The translations under genes were made by a program, and so were the position numbers. A DNA stretch of 10,040 nt from Clostridiaceae bacterium UBA6110 (GTDB taxonomy: Bacteria > Bacillota > Clostridia > Clostridiales > Clostridiaceae): NCBI GenBank assembly GCA_002428415.1, contig DIWI01000072.1, positions 1 to 10,040 of the forward strand, in the 5' to 3' direction. Under the pieces are notes generated by a model. It had not been told where the DNA came from. It made no database searches and saw only the letters and a program-made list of their open reading frames with translations. Numbering within the stretch: position 1 is the stretch's first letter; the number at the start of each line of letters is the position of its first letter. Positions 6,137 to 10,040 of this stretch are shown one piece after another.

Positions 6137-6439
6137 ATGAAATCAGAAATCACAAAGCTTTTGAAATGGAGAAAGGGCGTAACCGAGGAAGAACCCCTTA
6201 AAGACTACTGGAGAACACTGACTGACCTTATCACCAGCAACGAGGAGCAGGGATACGAGATCATGAGGGAAGCCACAGACGATGAGGTTTACTATCTCAG
6301 CGAGATTTTTGAGGACATCTCAGAACGATTGAAAAGTGAGAAGTTCATAAGTCTGCTAAATGAGCTTAAAGTAAAATTCCCGGAAACGGTCAAGGATGAT
6401 GACATAGAGCTGGCGATATCAGCAATGAAGAAGAAATAG
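6137..6439 (+). CDS. Small acidic hypothetical protein (100 aa)
   Basis: I do not recognise a named family. The gene is supported by a strong RBS (AGAGGTGAT at 6125-6133), an ATG start and a terminator just after the stop. The product is soluble, acidic and predicted all-helical, with no Cys or His. The middle section (DDEVYYLSEIFEDISERLKSEKFISLLNELKVKFPE, about residues 48-83) looks like the acidic helical proteins often seen as polymorphic-toxin immunity proteins in Firmicutes. That is only a resemblance, and no toxin gene lies next to it. It starts 122 bases after the DUF438 stop, with no clear promoter found in the gap, so it could be read from the upstream operon or from its own weak promoter. 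Confidence 0.75.
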   Translation: MKSEITKLLKWRKGVTEEEPLKDYWRTLTDLITSNEEQGYEIMREATDDEVYYLSEIFEDISERLKSEKFISLLNELKVKFPETVKDDDIELAISAMKKK

Positions 6440-6451
6440 CAATTTAAACCG

Positions 6452-6490
6452 CCCCAGGCAAAAAGCCTGGGGTATTCCTTTGCCCTTTCT
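6452..6490 (+). terminator. Terminator after the 100-aa gene
   Basis: A perfect 8-bp GC-rich stem, CCCCAGGC (6452-6459) with GCCTGGGG (6465-6472), has an A5 loop. The tail is a broken pyrimidine/T tract rather than a clean T-run. Confidence 0.7.
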
Positions 6491-6505
6491 TATAATCCGA
6501 TTTTT

Positions 6506-6534
6506 TTGATTTGAAGGGAAAGGGAGGTTATAAT
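6506..6534 (+). promoter_or_regulatory. Sigma-A promoter of thyA-folA
   Basis: TTGATT (6506-6511) and a perfect TATAAT (6529-6534) are separated by exactly 17 bases. The predicted start near 6541 gives a leader of about 28 bases containing the thyA RBS. Confidence 0.65.
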
Positions 6535-6568
6535 GGATTGTATATGAAATTGGCAGGGGGTAATAGCT

Positions 6569-7357
6569 TTGAACAACGCTGACAGGCAATATCTTGATAT
6601 AGTCAGGGATATCCTGGACAATGGCTGGTACGACCAGAACAGGACAGGGATAAAGACATATAAGCTTCCGCATAAGGTCATGCAATTTGACCTTGAAAAG
6701 GAATTTCCAATCCTTACTTCTAAATTCGTTGGATTCAAGACTGCAGTGAAGGAGATGCTCTGGATATACAGGGACCAGTCAAACTCGGTCCTCAAGCTCC
6801 AGGAGGAGAACGTGCACATCTGGGACGAATGGATGAAAGAGGATGGCACTATCGGTACATCCTATGGATGGGTGGTAAAGGAGTACAGGCAGGTTGACAA
6901 GCTCATTGAGCAGCTTAAGACCAATCCTCAGGACAGGAGGATGATAATGAGCCTGTGGCAGATACCTCACCTCGAGGGCGGATCGCTTTATCCGTGCGCA
7001 TTCATGACCATGTGGGATGTCACTGGGGACAGGCTTAACTGCATGCTTGTGCAGAGGTCTGCGGACATGCCTCTTGGAGTGCCGTTCAACATGGCTCAGT
7101 ACGCAGTACTTGTCCATCTGATAGCACAGGTTACAGGGCTGAAGCCTGGATTGTTCACTCACGTGATCAACAATGCACATGTATATGAGAACCAGATACC
7201 TGGAATGAGGGAGCAGCTCTCAAGAGGAGAAGCGCCAGAGCCTCCGAAGCTCTGGGTCAATCCGGAGATAAAGAACTTCTACGACTTCACCATAGACGAC
7301 ATTAAGCTTGTCGACTACAAGCATCTGGGAAAGATTGAAATGGAGGTGGCTGTCTGA
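6569..7357 (+). CDS. thyA: Thymidylate synthase
   Basis: Cytosolic enzyme that methylates dUMP to dTMP using 5,10-methylene-tetrahydrofolate, releasing dihydrofolate. The 262-residue length matches short bacterial ThyA. Visible hallmarks are the N-terminal RTG loop (NRTGIKT, about 26-32) that binds phosphate, the nucleophile Cys143 in LYPCAF, QRSADMPLGVPFN with the dUMP-binding Arg, Asp and Asn, and NAHVYENQ near 205-212. The residue after the catalytic Cys-Pro region is Ala (PCA), where E. coli has His; I recall PCA or PCV in other Firmicute enzymes. Translation starts at TTG 6569 with GGCAGGGGG (6552-6560) 8 bases upstream; no better ATG exists near the N terminus. The stop overlaps the folA start (TGATG), which couples synthesis to recycling of the dihydrofolate product. 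Confidence 0.96.
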   Translation: MNNADRQYLDIVRDILDNGWYDQNRTGIKTYKLPHKVMQFDLEKEFPILTSKFVGFKTAVKEMLWIYRDQSNSVLKLQEENVHIWDEWMKEDGTIGTSYGWVVKEYRQVDKLIEQLKTNPQDRRMIMSLWQIPHLEGGSLYPCAFMTMWDVTGDRLNCMLVQRSADMPLGVPFNMAQYAVLVHLIAQVTGLKPGLFTHVINNAHVYENQIPGMREQLSRGEAPEPPKLWVNPEIKNFYDFTIDDIKLVDYKHLGKIEMEVAV

Positions 7358-7851
7358 TGCTGAGCCTTATTGCTGCAGTCACGGACAACGGGATAATCGG
7401 AAACGAGGGTACCCTGATATGGACAATAAAGAAAGACCTTAAGCATTTCAGGGAAAAGACCATGGGCAAGAAGATGATCATGGGAAGGACAACCTTCGAA
7501 AGCTTCAGGAAGCCGCTGCCGGGAAGAGAGCACATAGTGCTCACAAGAGACGAATCCTATGATGTGCCTGAAGGGGTAAAGCTTATCCATGGCATGGAGG
7601 AAGCCCTTGAATACTCAAAGCTTGATGAGGAAGTATTCGTCATAGGCGGCGGGGAGATTTACAGGAAGCTGATCCTCCACTGCTCGATACTCTACATCAC
7701 ATGGGTCCACAGCGACTTTGATGGTGACACCGTATTCCCGGTTGAAATGCTGGACAGCTTCGAGCTTGTAGAAAGCATCGATGACACTGATGAGGAAAGC
7801 GGCATGAAGCTTACCTTCGCGGAGTACAGGAAGAAGACAAGGAAGAACTGA
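7357..7851 (+). CDS. folA: Dihydrofolate reductase
   Basis: NADPH-dependent enzyme reducing dihydrofolate to tetrahydrofolate, the partner reaction of ThyA. The 164 residues match the usual bacterial length. The start has GGAGGTGG (7342-7349) 7 bases before ATG 7357, which overlaps the thyA stop. The N-terminal strand MLSLIAAVTDNGIIGNEG, the catalytic Asp27 (KKDLKHF), the cofactor-binding MGRTTFES (about 42-49) and VIGGGEIY (about 95-102) are all present. The Met20-loop region reads GTLIWTIKKDL where the common form is xLPWHLPxDL: Trp22 and Asp27 are kept, but the Pro before Trp is Ile21 and the second Pro is also absent. Function is still expected. The altered loop could affect turnover or antifolate binding, which is inference. 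Confidence 0.95.
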   Translation: MLSLIAAVTDNGIIGNEGTLIWTIKKDLKHFREKTMGKKMIMGRTTFESFRKPLPGREHIVLTRDESYDVPEGVKLIHGMEEALEYSKLDEEVFVIGGGEIYRKLILHCSILYITWVHSDFDGDTVFPVEMLDSFELVESIDDTDEESGMKLTFAEYRKKTRKN

Positions 7852-7873
7852 ACAGCTCATGAAAATGTAGCTG

Positions 7874-7918
7874 AGAAATGGCGATAACCATTGGTATACG
7901 ATGGTTATCGCCATTTCT
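7874..7918 (+). terminator. Long perfect hairpin after folA, probable terminator
   Basis: An 18-bp perfect stem pairs AGAAATGGCGATAACCAT (7874-7891) with its complement at 7901-7918 across a 9-base loop, 23 bases after the folA stop. The following sequence (GTGTGATTTT) has only a weak, displaced T-run, so it may stabilise the mRNA 3' end as much as terminate. Confidence 0.6.
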
Positions 7919-8010
7919 GTGTGATTTTATAGTAAGGATGGTTTAGGCATACTAGAGAAGTAACAAGCGAAACGGATACTGAAAATGTATAACAATATAA
8001 ATTAGGATTG

Positions 8011-8050
8011 ATGCAAATTAACGTGTTAATTTGCATTGCTATTAACACGT
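8011..8050 (+). promoter_or_regulatory. Inverted-repeat operator of the toxin-antitoxin operon
   Basis: A perfect inverted repeat has 12-base arms ATGCAAATTAAC (8011-8022) and GTTAATTTGCAT (8025-8036) around GT. The inner element ACGTGTTAAT (8021-8030) recurs inverted as ATTAACACGT (8041-8050), giving three related half-sites. Phd/YefM-type antitoxins bind such repeats to repress their own operon. The third half-site lies in the spacer of the predicted promoter. Confidence 0.65.
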
Positions 8051-8064
8051 GGTTGGAATAGAAT
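8036..8064 (+). promoter_or_regulatory. Candidate promoter of the toxin-antitoxin operon
   Basis: TTGCTA (8036-8041) and TAGAAT (8059-8064) are 17 bases apart. A start near 8071 would leave a very short leader beginning at the AAGGAG RBS. TATAAC (7988-7993) and TATAAA (7996-8001) are alternative -10 boxes but lack good -35 partners. Confidence 0.45.
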
Positions 8065-8084
8065 TGTATTAAGGAGATGATTTA

Positions 8085-8330
8085 ATGCCTAACATAAAGC
8101 CAATATCTGATCTAAGGAATTATACTGAAGTCTTAAGTGAAGTAAAAGAAAACAGTCCAGTGTACCTTACAAGAAACGGACGCGGTGAATACGCGATTAT
8201 AAAATTGGAGGATTTGGACAGGTTAAAATCGACAATTAGATTATTATCAAAGATTGAGGAAGGTGAAAAATCAGCAAGAGAGGAAGGCTGGATTTCTGCT
8301 GATGATGTTGAAGCCATGTTAGGACTATGA
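8085..8330 (+). CDS. Phd/YefM-family antitoxin
   Basis: Type II antitoxin of 81 residues, expected to bind and neutralise the toxin encoded next and, with it, repress the operon. The N-terminal domain has the family pattern IKPISDLRNYTEVLSEVKENSPVYLTRNGRGEYAIIKLEDLDRL (residues about 4-47), the DNA-binding and dimerising part. The C-terminal tail (about 50-81) is acidic and helical, as expected for the toxin-wrapping segment. AAGGAGATG at 8071-8079 is a strong RBS for ATG 8085. The gene overlaps the toxin gene by 4 bases (ATGA), the usual coupling in such pairs. The region is visibly more AT-rich than its neighbours, which suggests acquisition by transfer. Confidence 0.93.
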   Translation: MPNIKPISDLRNYTEVLSEVKENSPVYLTRNGRGEYAIIKLEDLDRLKSTIRLLSKIEEGEKSAREEGWISADDVEAMLGL

Positions 8331-8665
8331 TAGTAACCAAGATTGAGTACTCTCCAGCTGCAAAAGAAGATTTGCGTCAGATACAAAATATAGTTGAGTA
8401 CAATTCTGGCGGGACAGTCGCAAAAGAAATATTAACAAAGCTCACTACCAAAGTTAGGAGGCTTGAACAGTTTCCTTTATCCGGAGTCCAGCTTAAAGAT
8501 GCAATTGGTGTGGGCGTGGACTATAGATATATTTTTGTTGAAAAGAACTATATTATATATCGAATTGAATCTGAAAGTATTCGTATCGTTCGAATACTCA
8601 ATGAAAGACAAGATTATTTGTATCAACTAAAGGTACTCATTAAGTACAATAATATTGAGGAGTAA
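8327..8665 (+). CDS. RelE/ParE-family toxin
   Basis: Type II toxin of 112 residues, full length for the superfamily. The order is family-typical: an N-terminal strand (VTKIEYSPAAKEDL), two helices (about 15-50, ending RRLEQFPLSG), then the sheet carrying VDYRYIFVEKNYIIYRIESESIRIVRILNERQDYLYQL. RelE members cleave mRNA on the ribosome and ParE members inhibit gyrase; this sequence alone does not separate them. The YRYIFVEKNYIIYRI strand pair and terminal ERQDY leave me leaning slightly to the ParE side. The start overlaps the antitoxin stop. Arg codons include several CGT, CGA and CGC, unlike the AGG/AGA habit of the other genes here, supporting foreign origin. Confidence 0.92.
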   Translation: MIVTKIEYSPAAKEDLRQIQNIVEYNSGGTVAKEILTKLTTKVRRLEQFPLSGVQLKDAIGVGVDYRYIFVEKNYIIYRIESESIRIVRILNERQDYLYQLKVLIKYNNIEE

Positions 8666-8814
8666 ACAAGTTGAGATTGTATTGAATTAGAAATAAATAT
8701 TAGCATTGGGAAGTGTTTTCCGAAAGAGAAACACAGAAATCCTGTTAACTGATAAGTCTTAATGCATAAGTCATATCTGACTATTCAACAACTTACATAA
8801 AACTTGTCAGAACA

Positions 8815-8850
8815 AAGATGAGACCAGTGCAGCTGCACCGGTCTCATCTT
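8815..8850. terminator. Bidirectional terminator between the toxin gene and the transporter gene
   Basis: An 11-bp stem (8815-8825 with 8840-8850) continues, after one mismatch, into a 4-bp inner stem (8827-8830 with 8835-8838). It lies between convergent genes. T-rich tails are short on both sides. Bases 8666-8814 before it hold no recognisable gene. Confidence 0.6.
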
Positions 8851-8913
8851 ATGGTTGGGTTTCCTTACTTAAATTTGCTTTTTCGCTGATTCAATAATTA
8901 ATAGATTTACAGT

Positions 8914-10040
8914 CTATTCTCCACCGTTAAGCTCTGCCCTCTTGTCCTTCACCATCGTCATGAATATTAAGGCAAGTACGAAGAAGAAAGCTCCGTAGAG
9001 GAACATTATGCTGAAGCCGAAGGTATCGACTATGAAGCCGAGAAGTGGAGGGGATATTATATTGGCTATGGATGAAAACAGGTAATATACGCCTGTGTAG
9101 GTGCCGAGAAGTCCCAGTGGGGACATGTCAGCTACCAATGGGTATGAGTTTATGTTAATGCATGCCCATGAGAATCCGACAAGGAGGAATAATCCCCTTA
9201 TTATCGTTATTGCGTTAGGATTGCCTGGTTTTACGAAGTAGATTGCAACCATCAGAGCTATTACACCTGCTACTCCTATCCTTATGGTGTTCCTCTTGCC
9301 GATCTTTGTGCCGATAAGGCCTGCAGGAATGGCGAATATGAGGAAGCTTAAGGATATGAAGGAGAGGGTGAAGGCGGATACGGAAGGGTCAACTCCGAGG
9401 TACAGCGAGCCGTATCTTGTGAAGAAGGTCTCAACGCCGTTGAAGCCTATGAACCAGCTGCATATGGCGAAGAGCAGGAATGTGGTGTTCTTGTCCTTAA
9501 GTGCAGTCTTTACGCCGGTAACGAAATCCCTTTTCTCCTCAGCCTTCTCATAGCCTATGACGTCCCTTCTTTCCTTGATGTTCATGAAGAGGACTGTAAA
9601 GGCGATTAAGATGAGTACTGCGGAAAGGTAGAAGGGGTATCCTTCTCCGTACTTGAAGAGCCTTGAGCCTATTACATAGGCTATCAGCGAACCGATTCCG
9701 CCCATGAAGTTTATTATGCTGTTAGCTTTGGACCTGTGCTCCATGTAGGTTATGTCAGGCATTAGAGCAATTACAGGAGACCTGTAGAGGCTCATGGAGA
9801 GATTCATAAGTACCAGGAAGAAGACCAGGGAAGTCAGGTTGAAATGATTGGGTATGAGTGCCATGAATACGGCGGCAAGAGGCATGCCTATCATGATGAA
9901 TGGCATTCTCCTGCCGAACCTGGTATTTATGCCGTCACTGTAGAAGCCTACGGCAGGCTGAATGAACAAGGCAAAGTAGTTGTCTATGGTCATTATGAAG
10001 CCTATCAGCGCTGAACTTTCAAGGAAATTTCCGAGAAGCA
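8914..10040 (-). CDS. MFS transporter, SLC45-like (sugar), 5' end outside the window
   Basis: Integral-membrane secondary transporter of the major facilitator superfamily. The frame stays open to the right edge of the window; the residues there read LLGNFLESSALIGFIMTIDNYFALF, so ATG 9993 is internal and the start plus first membrane segment are missing. About 375 residues are visible, with some ten further membrane segments. The MFS motif A appears as GFYSDGINTRFGRRMP. SPVIALMPDITYMEHRSKANSIINFMGGIGSL is typical of the SLC45-type group related to maltose and sucrose carriers. The half-way repeat appears as GLIGTKIGKRNTIRIG. The substrate is not readable from the sequence; sugar or glycoside uptake is the family expectation. 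No sugar-metabolism gene lies in the window to confirm it. Confidence 0.9.
   Translation of the reverse strand, partial: LLGNFLESSALIGFIMTIDNYFALFIQPAVGFYSDGINTRFGRRMPFIMIGMPLAAVFMALIPNHFNLTSLVFFLVLMNLSMSLYRSPVIALMPDITYMEHRSKANSIINFMGGIGSLIAYVIGSRLFKYGEGYPFYLSAVLILIAFTVLFMNIKERRDVIGYEKAEEKRDFVTGVKTALKDKNTTFLLFAICSWFIGFNGVETFFTRYGSLYLGVDPSVSAFTLSFISLSFLIFAIPAGLIGTKIGKRNTIRIGVAGVIALMVAIYFVKPGNPNAITIIRGLFLLVGFSWACININSYPLVADMSPLGLLGTYTGVYYLFSSIANIISPPLLGFIVDTFGFSIMFLYGAFFFVLALIFMTMVKDKRAELNGGE

Noticed and set aside
6521..6547. Four-codon mini-ORF (ATG 6533) with AGGGAGG upstream, as a leader peptide of thyA
   Set aside because: The ATG lies inside the predicted -10 box, so it would be upstream of the transcription start near 6541.
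6440..6568. Riboswitch or T-box upstream of thyA
   Set aside because: Apart from the upstream terminator and the promoter there is only about 28 bases of leader, too short for a known riboswitch.
6995..7000. Ala after the ThyA catalytic Cys, where E. coli has His, as a sign of inactivation
   Set aside because: I recall PCA/PCV in other Firmicute ThyA enzymes, and all other active-site residues are present.
9284..9553. 89-codon plus-strand frame inside the transporter gene
   Set aside because: Antisense shadow of a clear MFS coding sequence, with no family match.

Overview
The window looks like a chromosomal piece from a low-to-moderate GC Firmicute, most likely a Clostridia-type anaerobe. 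Shine-Dalgarno sequences are strong (AGGAGG-like), TTG starts are used, Arg is mostly AGG/AGA and Ile often ATA. Several genes are stop/start coupled (TGATG, ATGA), and a DUF1858 + DUF438/hemerythrin/PAS gene pair, typical of Clostridia, is present. Nothing points to a phage, a CRISPR array, an rRNA or tRNA gene, or an intact insertion sequence.

Layout. (1) 50-325 is a small orphan gene closed by a good terminator. (2) 405-3708 is a three-gene unit with an extended -10 promoter: a CtpE/Exp7-like cation P-type ATPase, a DUF4395-type membrane protein whose start overlaps the ATPase stop, and a small double zinc-ribbon protein, ended by a 14-bp terminator stem. (3) 3709-4031 has no convincing gene. 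(4) 4032-4286 (minus) is an 84-residue orphan with a clear RBS, divergent from the next operon. (5) 4471-6014 is a two-gene redox or NO-type sensing operon: a DUF1858 protein, whose start I move to TTG 4549, then a DUF438-hemerythrin-PAS protein. It is preceded by a perfect 16-bp CRP/FNR-like palindrome placed exactly where a class II activator would sit relative to a TAAAAT -10 box. (6) 6137-6439 is an acidic orphan with a terminator. (7) 6506-7851 is thyA-folA, one transcription unit behind a good sigma-A promoter, making dTMP and regenerating tetrahydrofolate. (8) 8011-8665 is a Phd/YefM-RelE/ParE toxin-antitoxin pair with an inverted-repeat operator and more AT-rich, CGN-using codons, so probably acquired. 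(9) 8914 to the right edge (minus) is an MFS/SLC45-like sugar transporter missing its N terminus.

Most genes belong to known families. The points most worth following are the FNR-like operator/promoter architecture and start correction of the hemerythrin operon, the Pro-Gln-Gly-Leu motif (usually Glu in calcium pumps) in the ATPase, its tight coupling to two unstudied small proteins, and the half-site array of the toxin-antitoxin operon. I did not find strong evidence for an entirely new system.
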